DNA of 64,000 nt from Candidatus Dormiibacterota bacterium (GTDB taxonomy: Bacteria; Chloroflexota; Dormibacteria; Aeolococcales; Aeolococcaceae): positions 62,001 through 126,000 of the forward strand of contig PMOL01000019.1 in the NCBI GenBank assembly GCA_003162415.1. Reading direction: 5' to 3'. Position numbers and translations under genes: made by a program. Each line of letters begins with the position of its first letter. Position 1 is the stretch's first letter. Positions 51,501 to 58,797 of this stretch are shown one piece after another. The notes under the pieces are model-generated. The model was not told the DNA's origin, ran no database searches, and saw only the letters and a program-made list of their open reading frames with translations.

Positions 51501-52356
51501 GATCGGCCGCCTGCGCGGTGACGTCAGCCTCAACCACGTGCGTTTCTCGTACCCCCTGCCCGCCGATCGACCCGGATTCGAAGGAGCGCGCCCGGTTGCT
51601 CGGCGCGGGCCTCAGGATCCGCGGTTGCTGCAATCCCGAGACGCCGGCTGGCGCAAACCACCCGAGGCGTTGCGCGGCATCGATCTGCAGGTCGCGGCGG
51701 GGGAGACCGTCGCACTCGTCGGCGAGACGGGTGCCGGGAAATCCACGGTCATGAAGCTGCTGGCACGTTTCTACGATCCCGATGATGGGAGCGTCGAGGT
51801 CGACCGGCACGACCTGCGCACCGTCGACCTGCATGACTTCCGCCACCAGCTCGGCTATGTCCCGCAGGAGGCGTTCCTCTTCTCGGGCACGATCCGCGAC
51901 AACATCGCGTACGGGCGGCCCGAGGCCGGTGACGCCGAGGTGGAGGCGGCTGCCCGAGCGGTCGGCGCGCATGCGTTCATCGCCCGCCTCTCAGGCGGGT
52001 ACCACCACGAGCTGACCGAGCGCGGCCGGTCGCTCTCGTCCGGTCAGCGCCAGCTCATCGCCCTGGCTCGTGCCGAGCTTGTCGACCCGATCCTGCTTCT
52101 GCTCGACGAGGCAACCTCGAACCTCGACCTCGTGACCGAGGCGCACGTCGCCGCCGCGATGCAGGAGGTATCGCACGGTCGCACCACGGTGGTGATCGCG
52201 CACCGGCTTCAGACCGCCAGGGCTGCGGACCGGATCATCGTGCTGCACGGCGGGCAGGTGGTCGAGACCGGAACCCACGACGAGCTGATCGCGGCCCACG
52301 GTCGCTACGCCGCGATGTGGGAGGTCTTCGACGCCGCCGCACCTCAGCGCCGGTGA
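48505..52356 (+). CDS. Fused heterodimer-type ABC exporter (TMD-NBD-TMD-NBD)
   Basis: 1283 residues from TTG 48505 (start uncertain). First half: six spans (residues 1-300), NBD1 with Walker A GPSGSGKT (373-380), LSGGQRQRIALARAIL, and Walker B ILILDDATSAID in which the catalytic Glu is Asp. A linker of about 90 residues follows. Second half: six spans, then NBD2 with Walker A GETGAGKST, signature LSSGQRQ and Walker B LLLLDEATSNLD. NBD2 carries an extra Arg/Pro-rich insert before Walker A. So one canonical and one weak ATP site, as in heterodimeric multidrug exporters and mycobacterial Rv0194, with the halves fused. Confidence 0.92.
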   Translation: MSEARVKPGWIRRLWGYMLRHRRDVVLSVGAAVLGSVCQTAVPLVARQIVDAVILTRTSALWPWLLLLVGLAAASFAFAYIRRYRGGRVALEVQYDLRNDMHDHLQSLDFDNLGRMPTGQLVARANSDSTLVQGLLSFFPIMSSNILLLLLSLGVMLYLSPLLALVSVVVAPSLLIVSYRMRWRVFPATWDGQQREGELVQIVDEDLNGVRVVKAFGQEQREVERVAGASKAVYGSQMRAVRLQSRYQPLLEAIPLFAQVAILALGGWLALHHDITLGTFLAFSTYVTQLMAPARQLAGVLTIGQQARAGLERIFQLLDLPAAICDPPDAVDLPELRGDIRFSNVHFNYGDRQPVLTGVDLHIAPGERVAIVGPSGSGKTTLAMLVPRFYDPTEGAVRIDGYDVRTVKLRSLRRQVGVVFEDSFLFSDSVRANIAYGRPDATDEQIEAAARAAQAHDFILELPRGYATAIGERGLSLSGGQRQRIALARAILYDPRILILDDATSAIDARIEAEVHEALRGVMAGRTTLLIAHRQSTLHLADRIIVLDGGGVVEAGTHDELIARSALYRTLVSGLEELDAASIGDSIEALATIASTAGLDGITASAWAGDRERSGNRMAGRTIGAPSLGPGLGGGGSGWRLNLAPTPELLARVARLRPIRDAADVDLERESRPDKHFSLLRLLREFHRPLLLGLVFVIVDGLMTLLGPVLVKTGLDDGVAKGSSAVLFAAAGVFLVVTLVDLIDEIGETFVTGRTAQRIMLSLRIRIWAQLQRLSLDYYEREMAGRIMTRMTTDVDQFESLIENGLLSALVSIVTFVGVGVALIIINTELGLWTLSVAIPLAVATVAFRQKAARLYSMSRERIAIVNADFQESLSGVRESQAFVHEDAAIAQFHRLGRAYLDTRVAAQRLVATYFPFVQFMAAVADAIVLGVGARLIQTGHLTSGALIAFLLYIDLFFSPIQQLSQVFDAWQQTRVSVGRIAELMQLESLTPDPANPEEIGRLRGDVSLNHVRFSYPLPADRPGFEGARPVARRGPQDPRLLQSRDAGWRKPPEALRGIDLQVAAGETVALVGETGAGKSTVMKLLARFYDPDDGSVEVDRHDLRTVDLHDFRHQLGYVPQEAFLFSGTIRDNIAYGRPEAGDAEVEAAARAVGAHAFIARLSGGYHHELTERGRSLSSGQRQLIALARAELVDPILLLLDEATSNLDLVTEAHVAAAMQEVSHGRTTVVIAHRLQTARAADRIIVLHGGQVVETGTHDELIAAHGRYAAMWEVFDAAAPQRR

Positions 52357-52373
52357 CGCGACCGGGGTAGCGA

Positions 52374-53141
52374 CTAGGGCTGGCTCGCCGTCGGAGGTGC
52401 CTGCGACCCCGTCGGGTTCCAGGTGGGCTCGAGCCCGGTGGCGATCGCGCCCGCGACCAGCGCGGCCAGGAGAGCCCAGACGATCACGCGCTCCGGCCGG
52501 TTGATCGCGGTCGCACCCAGGCTCTTCGCTGACGCTCGCAGCGCTTTTCGTAGGTACACGGCCAGGTGCACGAGGACGATCACGCCGAGCGCGATGACGG
52601 AGTCGGTGTGAATCGCCGCCCAGGTGCCGCGGTCGGTGCCCTCGCTCCAGAGCACCACGCCGCTGACGGTGGCCAGCACCGCCGCGGCTGCGAGCGGCAG
52701 CGCGATCACACGCGGCAGCAACCAGGGCGCCCCGGCGGCCCGGTACGCGTCGCGATGAAAGTAGTACCCGATCGCGCGCCAAGCTGTGCTCGCGAGCTTC
52801 ACCGCCAGGATGGGGATCAAGGCGAACCCAAGCGCGAAGTGGACCGGTCGCAGCGGGGTGAAGGCGAGCCCGCTGAGGTAGAGCAGGACCAGTCCGAAGA
52901 GGACGATCAGCCCGGCGTGTGACGTCAGGATCAGGTTCCCGATGACCTGCGGCGCCCGCCTCGGATGAGGACCGTCCTCGAGGAGGTCGAGCGCGCCCCC
53001 GACGCCACCGCGGCGCGCCGGGTCCGCATCAACCGCATCGTCAGCCGGCGTTCCCGAGGCGGTCCCCACCACCAGACTGTACCCATACACCCGAATCGGA
53101 CCGGGCGTGGCCCGCTTGAGTACCGGGTCGTCAAGGGGCAA
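52374..53141 (-). CDS. Multi-span membrane protein, cytochrome b561-like
   Basis: 255 residues from TTG 53141; GTG 53090 or 53069 may be the true start. About six spans, with His residues near membrane faces: ILTSHAGLIV, RPVHFALGF, YYFHRDAY, AAIHTDSVIA and VLVHLAVYL. Such pairs could bind b-type haem, as in cytochrome b561 and related proteins of molybdoenzyme systems. No redox partner gene is next to it; thioredoxin lies upstream, in the same direction. Confidence 0.62.
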   Translation of the reverse strand: MPLDDPVLKRATPGPIRVYGYSLVVGTASGTPADDAVDADPARRGGVGGALDLLEDGPHPRRAPQVIGNLILTSHAGLIVLFGLVLLYLSGLAFTPLRPVHFALGFALIPILAVKLASTAWRAIGYYFHRDAYRAAGAPWLLPRVIALPLAAAAVLATVSGVVLWSEGTDRGTWAAIHTDSVIALGVIVLVHLAVYLRKALRASAKSLGATAINRPERVIVWALLAALVAGAIATGLEPTWNPTGSQAPPTASQP

Positions 53142-53163
53142 CCGCCCGGAAGGTGGACGGGGC

Positions 53164-53490
53164 CTAGGCCGCGACCTCCAGCGCCTCGTCGATGAACGCG
53201 AGAAGCCGTCCCTTGGACATCAAGCCGATCACCTGGCGTACGGGCTTGCCGGCCGCGAAGAGCAGCAGGGTCGGCAGCGACATCACGCCATAGCGGCCCT
53301 GGGTGCGGGGATTGGCGTCGACGTCGACGGTCAGGATTCGAACGTTGGATCGCTCATCGGCAACCTCCTCGAGGATGGGTGCGAGCATCCGGCAAGGCGG
53401 ACACCATGCCGCGCCGAACTCGACGAGCACGGGGGAGACGGACGCAAGGACTTCGGCGTCGAAGGTAGCGTCGTTGACGGTGTTGACCAT
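53164..53490 (-). CDS. trxA: Thioredoxin
   Basis: 108 residues from ATG 53490, with aggag 7 nt upstream. Thioredoxin fold: PVLVEFGAAWCPPCRMLAPILEEVA with the redox pair in WCPPC (the usual one is WCGPC), LTVDVDANPRTQGRYGVMSLPTLLLFAAG with the cis-Pro. Single-domain cytoplasmic reductant. The HTH-protein gene begins just upstream in the same direction with 14 bp between. Confidence 0.9.
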   Translation of the reverse strand: MVNTVNDATFDAEVLASVSPVLVEFGAAWCPPCRMLAPILEEVADERSNVRILTVDVDANPRTQGRYGVMSLPTLLLFAAGKPVRQVIGLMSKGRLLAFIDEALEVAA

Positions 53491-53504
53491 ATGGGTTCTC
53501 CTGA

Positions 53505-53852
53505 TCACTGGCGGGGTGTGGTGACCGCCTTGTAGGCGGCGCAATTCGAGAAGGTGTGCGTGGCGCTGCGAGCGCGAGGACGCCGGCCGCGAGCGGGCGG
53601 CGGTGGGTTGTGATCCTCCGCGGCGTACCGATCCCACACCGACTGCCGAGACATGCCGAGGCGGTCGGCGATGTCCTGCCAGCTCATCCCATCGGAGCGG
53701 GCGGAGAGGACCGTGGAGGCCCGGCGGGACCCGAGCAGCACCGCAACCGATCGCAGCGCGACCAGCCGGTCCGCCGTCGGGAGGTCATTGAGGACGTGCA
53801 GCACGGTGGCGACGGCCGCATCGGCGGTGGGCGTCGATATCGAGTAGGCCAT
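53505..53852 (-). CDS. HTH protein upstream of thioredoxin
   Basis: 115 residues from ATG 53852. Helical, with a Trp-containing helix-turn-helix in the middle: GMSWQDIADRLGMSRQSVWDRYA (23 residues in two helices, described here by its core SWQDIADRLGMSRQ). Tail Arg/Pro-rich. A 24-bp palindrome overlaps its ATG, so autoregulation is likely. A -10-like TATAGT ends 6 nt before the ATG, so the transcript may be leaderless. Probably a redox-linked regulator of thioredoxin, by context only. Confidence 0.65.
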   Translation of the reverse strand: MAYSISTPTADAAVATVLHVLNDLPTADRLVALRSVAVLLGSRRASTVLSARSDGMSWQDIADRLGMSRQSVWDRYAAEDHNPPPPARGRRPRARSATHTFSNCAAYKAVTTPRQ

Positions 53853-53874
53853 ATGTCAACTATACATGACATAT
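53851..53874. promoter_or_regulatory. 8-8-8 palindrome over the HTH gene start
   Basis: ATATGTCA (53851-53858) and TGACATAT (53867-53874) are exact inverted copies with an 8-bp spacer. The ATG of the HTH gene lies in the left arm, and TATAGT (minus strand, 53864-53859) is in the spacer. The 220 bp from 53875 to glgX hold no gene that I can support. Confidence 0.7.
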
Positions 53875-54094
53875 ATCGCGGGACCAGATGCTGCCCCGCG
53901 TCACCGCGCAAGCCTATCCGGGGTGTGAGTGACTTGCGGTCGGACGGGACCCCGGCTCCGGCTTCAACCCGGACTATTCAGCCTCCGCCGGGGTTCCGTC
54001 CGACCCAGGCTCAGTCTCGTTCGCGATGCACTGTGCCTCGGCGATGTTGCAGCACGGGTCACCGTGTCAACCGGTCGCGCTCGGCGACTGATCC

Positions 54095-56284
54095 TCAGGT
54101 TCTCGCCGAGCCGGTGGTGTGCGCGCTCGCCGCGTCGATGGGGTGATTGAGCACGATCAGCGAGCGAGACTGCATCGCGACCTCGTCTCCAGCGTGGTGG
54201 ACTGTCGAGCCGCGATGCCCTTCAGGGTCGTCGGTATCCATCACCATGGTCCATCCCCCGCGCCAGCCTGACGGCATCGTCCAGGTGATCGGCACATCAC
54301 CACTGTGGAGCAGGATCATCAGCGAGTCACCGACGATGCGGTGACCGCGCGGATCCCGGTCCGGAATCTCCTCACCGTTCAGGATCATTCCTATCGACCG
54401 TTCGCCGTCGTTGTCCCAGTCCTCGTCAGTGAATTCCCTGCCGTTGGGCAGCAGCCAGATGATGTCCTTCCTCCCCGAGCGCCGGGTTGCCTCACCCGAG
54501 AAGAATCGCTTGCGCCGCAGGACCGGTTGCTCGCGACGAAATGCTACGACACGCTGCACGAATCGCAACATCACCTCGTCGGCGCTGGTCCAATCGAGCC
54601 ACGACAGCTCATTGTCCTGGCAGTACGCATTGTTGTTGCCGCGCTGGGTTCGGCCGATCTCGTCGCCGCCGCAGATCATCGGGCACCCCTGCGAGAGCAG
54701 CACGGTTGCGATGAGATTGCGCCGCTGACGGTCACGCAGTGCATCGACGCCCGGGTCATCGGTCTCGCCCTCGACGCCGCAATTCCACGAGCGATTGTCG
54801 TTGGCGCCGTCATCGTTATCCTCGCCGTTGGCCTCGTTGTGTTTTTCGTTATAGGAGACCAGGTCGCGAAGCGTGAACCCATCGTGGGCGGTCACGAAGT
54901 TGATGCTCGCCCAGGGCTGCCGGCCGTCCCACTGATAGAGGCTGCTCGACCCGGTGAGGCAGTTGGCGATATCGCGGACTCCGCCGGCGGCGCCGCGCCA
55001 GAAATCGCGCACGGTGTCGCGATACGCGCCGTTCCACTCCGCCCACCGAACTGGGAAGTTACCCACGTGGTAGCCGCCCTCACCAACATCCCACGGCTCG
55101 GCGACGAGCTTGACGCGGGAGAGCACCGGGTCCTGGTGAATGATGTCGAAGAAGGCCGAGAGCCGGTCGACGTCGTAGAACTGGCGCGCCAGCGCCGCTG
55201 CGAGGTCGAATCTGAACCCGTCGACGTGCATCTCGGTCACCCAGTAGCGGAGGCTGTCGGTGATCAGCTGCAGCGTGATCGGGCTGCTGACGTTGAGGCT
55301 GTTGCCCGTCCCGGTGACGTCGAAGTAGAAGCGTGGTTCGTCCTCGACGAGCCGGTAGTAGGAGGGGTTGTCGATACCACGAAAGCTCACCGTGGGGCCG
55401 AGATGATTGCCCTCGCCGGTGTGGTTGTAGACGACGTCCAGGATCACCTCGAGGCCTGCGCCATGCAGCGCACGGATCATCGCCTTGAACTCGCGGACCT
55501 GATCACCGTGTCCACCGCCTGCGGAGTAGCGACTTTCCGGCGAGAAATAGCCGACCGAGTCGTAGCCCCAGTAATTGACGAGGCCTCGCTCGAGGAGGTG
55601 TCCGGCATCGATGAAGTGATGCACCGGCATGAGCTCGACGGCCGTGATGCCGAGTCGCTGCAGATAATCGAGCGAGCTCGGATGCGCCAGGCCCGCGTAG
55701 GTGCCGCGCAAGTCCTCAGGGAGGTCGGGATTGCGCATCGTGAAACCCTTCACGTGCAGCTCGTAGATGACTGTGTCAGCCCACGCGGTATCCGGTCTGC
55801 GGTCATCGCCCCACGGGAAGCTCCGGTCGACGACCACGCTCCGGGGCATCGACGCAGCTGAGTCGAGCGGGCTCGGATCGAGATCGTCGCCATCGAATGA
55901 ATAGCCGAAGAGCGCGGGCCCGCCCTTGAAACGTCCCGATATCGCTCGCGCGTAGGGGTCGAGGAGCAGCTTGCGCGCGTTGTGACGGAGACCGTGGAGC
56001 GGGTCATAGGGACCGTGCACTCGCAGGCCGTAGCGCTGACCGGGACCCACCTGATCGACGTATCCGTGCCACACCAGGTCGGTGCGCTCCTCGAGTTGAT
56101 ACGTCGCCGTTTCGGCGCCGCTCTCATCGTAAAGGACGATGTCGACGCCCTCCGCCGATGCCGAGTAGACGGCGAAATTCGTACCCTCTCCATCCCAGGT
56201 GGCACCAAGTGGTGCCTCGCTTCCAGGCCATGCCTGCTGACGGGGCGTGGTGCGGTTTTCCGTCCGTCGTCTAGGAGCGGTCAT
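54095..56284 (-). CDS. glgX: Glycogen debranching enzyme
   Basis: 729 residues from ATG 56284. GH13 isoamylase type: N-terminal CBM48 (PLGATWDGEGTNFAVYSASA), ILDVVYNHTGEGN, the nucleophile Asp in HVDGFRFDLAAALAR, acid Glu in VKLVAEPWDVG and the third Asp in FVTAHDGFTLRDL. Hydrolyses alpha-1,6 branches of limit glycogen to give linear maltodextrins, which are the substrate of TreY, encoded divergently 104 bp away. Confidence 0.95.
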   Translation of the reverse strand: MTAPRRRTENRTTPRQQAWPGSEAPLGATWDGEGTNFAVYSASAEGVDIVLYDESGAETATYQLEERTDLVWHGYVDQVGPGQRYGLRVHGPYDPLHGLRHNARKLLLDPYARAISGRFKGGPALFGYSFDGDDLDPSPLDSAASMPRSVVVDRSFPWGDDRRPDTAWADTVIYELHVKGFTMRNPDLPEDLRGTYAGLAHPSSLDYLQRLGITAVELMPVHHFIDAGHLLERGLVNYWGYDSVGYFSPESRYSAGGGHGDQVREFKAMIRALHGAGLEVILDVVYNHTGEGNHLGPTVSFRGIDNPSYYRLVEDEPRFYFDVTGTGNSLNVSSPITLQLITDSLRYWVTEMHVDGFRFDLAAALARQFYDVDRLSAFFDIIHQDPVLSRVKLVAEPWDVGEGGYHVGNFPVRWAEWNGAYRDTVRDFWRGAAGGVRDIANCLTGSSSLYQWDGRQPWASINFVTAHDGFTLRDLVSYNEKHNEANGEDNDDGANDNRSWNCGVEGETDDPGVDALRDRQRRNLIATVLLSQGCPMICGGDEIGRTQRGNNNAYCQDNELSWLDWTSADEVMLRFVQRVVAFRREQPVLRRKRFFSGEATRRSGRKDIIWLLPNGREFTDEDWDNDGERSIGMILNGEEIPDRDPRGHRIVGDSLMILLHSGDVPITWTMPSGWRGGWTMVMDTDDPEGHRGSTVHHAGDEVAMQSRSLIVLNHPIDAASAHTTGSART

Positions 56285-56364
56285 AGCGCTGCAATGATGG
56301 CGTACCTCGTGAAATTGATAGACTGACCGTCAGATATGGTTACAGTGGCGCTGGTATTAGCGAA

Positions 56365-56386
56365 CCGCCGCGAACGCGAGCGGCGG
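56365..56386 (+). promoter_or_regulatory. Stem-loop abutting the treY start codon
   Basis: CCGCCGC (56365-56371) and GCGGCGG (56380-56386) form a perfect 7-bp GC stem with an 8-nt loop, 2 nt before ATG 56389. No other ribosome site is visible, so the stem occupies the place where one should be. Confidence 0.5.
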
Positions 56387-56388
56387 CG

Positions 56389-58797
56389 ATGAGGGTCGAT
56401 CCTCGCGCCACCTACCGGGTGCAGCTTCGCGAGGAGTTCGATTTCGACGCCGCCGCGGCCATCGTGCCCTACCTCGAGGAGCTGGGGATCTCGCACCTCT
56501 ATTGCTCACCGTACATGCAGGCGGCTGCCCACAGCCCGCACGGTTACGACGTCGTGGACCCGACCCGCGTGAGCGAGGCGCTCGGCGGTGACACCGGGCT
56601 CCGCCGGCTCGACTCGGCCCTCGAGCAGGCGCACATCGGCCAGCTTCTCGATGTCGTGCCCAACCATGTGTCCATCGCCGAACGTGCGAACAGCTGGTGG
56701 TGGGACGTACTGCGTAACGGACGGGCCAGCCAGTACGCGCCGTTCTTCGACATCGAGTGGGATGCGCCGGGGCTTGAGGCCCATGTGCTCCTCCCCGTGC
56801 TGGGCGCGCCGCTCGACGAGGTGCTCGCCGCCGGTAAGCTCGAAGTGGTCCAGAGCGCAGACGGGAGCTACGAGCTGCACTACGAGGGCAACGCGTTTCC
56901 TCTCGCGACGCAGATGACGTTGGCCGCCGGACCGGTCTCTCGCCAGATGCTGGACTCGCAGCACTACGTCCTCGAATACTTCAAGTCGGGGTCCGGACGC
57001 GTGAACTACCGCCGTTTCTTCGACGTGTCATCACTCGCAGGCGTGCGCGTCGAAGACGACTCCGTGCTCGACTGGAATCTCACCCGTGCGCTCGAGCTCC
57101 TGAAGGAGGGCACGGTTGATGGGCTGCGCATCGATCACATCGACGGACTCCGCGATCCGTCCAGGTTTGCGTCGCGCCTGCGAGATCGGGCTCCGGCGGC
57201 CTGGCTTGTCGCCGAGAAGATCCTCGCCACCGCCGAGCGGCTGCCGGAGGAATGGCCGATCGATGGCACCACGGGATACGAGTTCGGAGCGATGCTGACG
57301 TCGCTGCTGATCCATCCGCCCGGGTTGGCGGAGCTGACCCGCTGCTACCAGCAGTTCACCGGTGACAGCTGCGACTTTCAGGCCCATTCGCGCCGCGGAC
57401 GCAAGGAGGTCCTGGAGACCCTGTTGCGAGCAGAGCTCGGCAGGCTCACCCGCGTCGCCGGGGGGGCCGGGATCGAAGATGCCCGGACCGAGCTCGTCGA
57501 GCTCATCGTGGGCATGCCACGGTATCGAATCTATGCGCCGGCAGATGAGCGTTTGTCGCCCGACGATGAGCGCGCGATTGCGGTCGCGGAGGCGCGGGCA
57601 CGGCAATCGGGTCGCTGCGACGACACGCGGCTTGCTGCGGTGCTGGCAGTGCTTCGGTGCCAGGACCGCGGGGCCGCATCAGACCGCGAGCTGCGTGAAC
57701 GTTTCCAGCAGGTCGCTGCAGCGGTGATGGCCAAGGGCGTCGAGGACACGGCCTTCTATCGCTACACCCGTCTGGTCGCGCTCAACGAGGTCGGGTCCGA
57801 TCCCGACCGCGCCAGCTCGCTCGACGAGTTTCACGCAACGTGCGTCGAGACTGCGCGAGAGCGTCCGCTGACCTTGCTGGCCACGACCACGCACGACACC
57901 AAGCGTTCCGAGGATGCGCGCATTCGAGTCGGGCTGCTCTCCGAGATGCCACAGCGATGGCGCGAAGCAGTCGAGCGTCTCGACCTCCTCTCCGCGCGCC
58001 ATCGTGGCGTGCACCCACCATCGCGATCGGCCGAATACCTTTTCTATCAAACCCTGGTCGCGGCACATCCGATCGATGCGGACCGTGCGTGCGCGTACAT
58101 GCTCAAGGCGGCTCGTGAGGCAAAGGTGGACACCAACTGGATCGAGCCGAATCACCACTATGAGGCCGATCTCCAGTGGTTCGTCCGAGGCATGCTCGCC
58201 GACCCGGACGTCGCCGCCGAGATCGACGCCGTGATCACGTCGATGACCCCGGAGTGGCAGATGCTCTCCCTCTCCCAGGCACTGATCAAGCTCACTGCGC
58301 CGGGCATTCCCGACGTGTACCAAGGGTCGGAGCTCTGGGATCTCCGCCTGGTCGATCCCGACAACCGCACCCCGGTCGACTACGAGGCGCGACGTGCCCT
58401 GCTGAGCGATGTGCTGCGCCCGAATCGTGGCGACTTCATGTCCGGGCTCGAGTCCGGGGCTCCCAAGATGCGCCTGACCGCCACCGCGCTCGCCGTGCGC
58501 GCACGCCACGCCGAGGCTTTCGGCAGCGCCTCTGGATATGAGCGCCTCGCCGCATCCGGTTCACGCGCTGAACATGCGATCTGCTTCTCTCGGACGCTCG
58601 CCGATGGGGAACCGGTCGCCGTGACGATCGCTTTCCGCTGGCCATTGCTGCTCCACCCCGGGTGGGGCGACACGCTCGTGCATCTTCCCGAGGGACGCTG
58701 GCGCGACGCGTTGACCGGACACCACGTCATGGGCGGCCCGCAGCGCCTCGAGACCCTGCTTGGGACCACGCCGGTCGTGCTGCTCGAGCGCGCGTGA
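56389..58797 (+). CDS. treY: Malto-oligosyltrehalose synthase
   Basis: 802 residues from ATG 56389. GH13 TreY: ATYRVQLREEFDFDAAAAIV, YLEELGISHLYCSPYMQA, GHGYDVVDP-like HSPHGYDVVDPTRV, LRIDHIDGLRDP for the nucleophile, KGVEDTAFYRYTRL and LLATTTHDTKRSEDAR. Converts the reducing end of maltodextrin to a trehalosyl unit. Coupled to treZ by GTGA. Confidence 0.95.
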   Translation: MRVDPRATYRVQLREEFDFDAAAAIVPYLEELGISHLYCSPYMQAAAHSPHGYDVVDPTRVSEALGGDTGLRRLDSALEQAHIGQLLDVVPNHVSIAERANSWWWDVLRNGRASQYAPFFDIEWDAPGLEAHVLLPVLGAPLDEVLAAGKLEVVQSADGSYELHYEGNAFPLATQMTLAAGPVSRQMLDSQHYVLEYFKSGSGRVNYRRFFDVSSLAGVRVEDDSVLDWNLTRALELLKEGTVDGLRIDHIDGLRDPSRFASRLRDRAPAAWLVAEKILATAERLPEEWPIDGTTGYEFGAMLTSLLIHPPGLAELTRCYQQFTGDSCDFQAHSRRGRKEVLETLLRAELGRLTRVAGGAGIEDARTELVELIVGMPRYRIYAPADERLSPDDERAIAVAEARARQSGRCDDTRLAAVLAVLRCQDRGAASDRELRERFQQVAAAVMAKGVEDTAFYRYTRLVALNEVGSDPDRASSLDEFHATCVETARERPLTLLATTTHDTKRSEDARIRVGLLSEMPQRWREAVERLDLLSARHRGVHPPSRSAEYLFYQTLVAAHPIDADRACAYMLKAAREAKVDTNWIEPNHHYEADLQWFVRGMLADPDVAAEIDAVITSMTPEWQMLSLSQALIKLTAPGIPDVYQGSELWDLRLVDPDNRTPVDYEARRALLSDVLRPNRGDFMSGLESGAPKMRLTATALAVRARHAEAFGSASGYERLAASGSRAEHAICFSRTLADGEPVAVTIAFRWPLLLHPGWGDTLVHLPEGRWRDALTGHHVMGGPQRLETLLGTTPVVLLERA

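Noticed and set aside
54305-55861. 518-residue open frame opposite glgX
   Set aside because: glgX is complete with all catalytic residues; the opposite frame has no start context or motifs.
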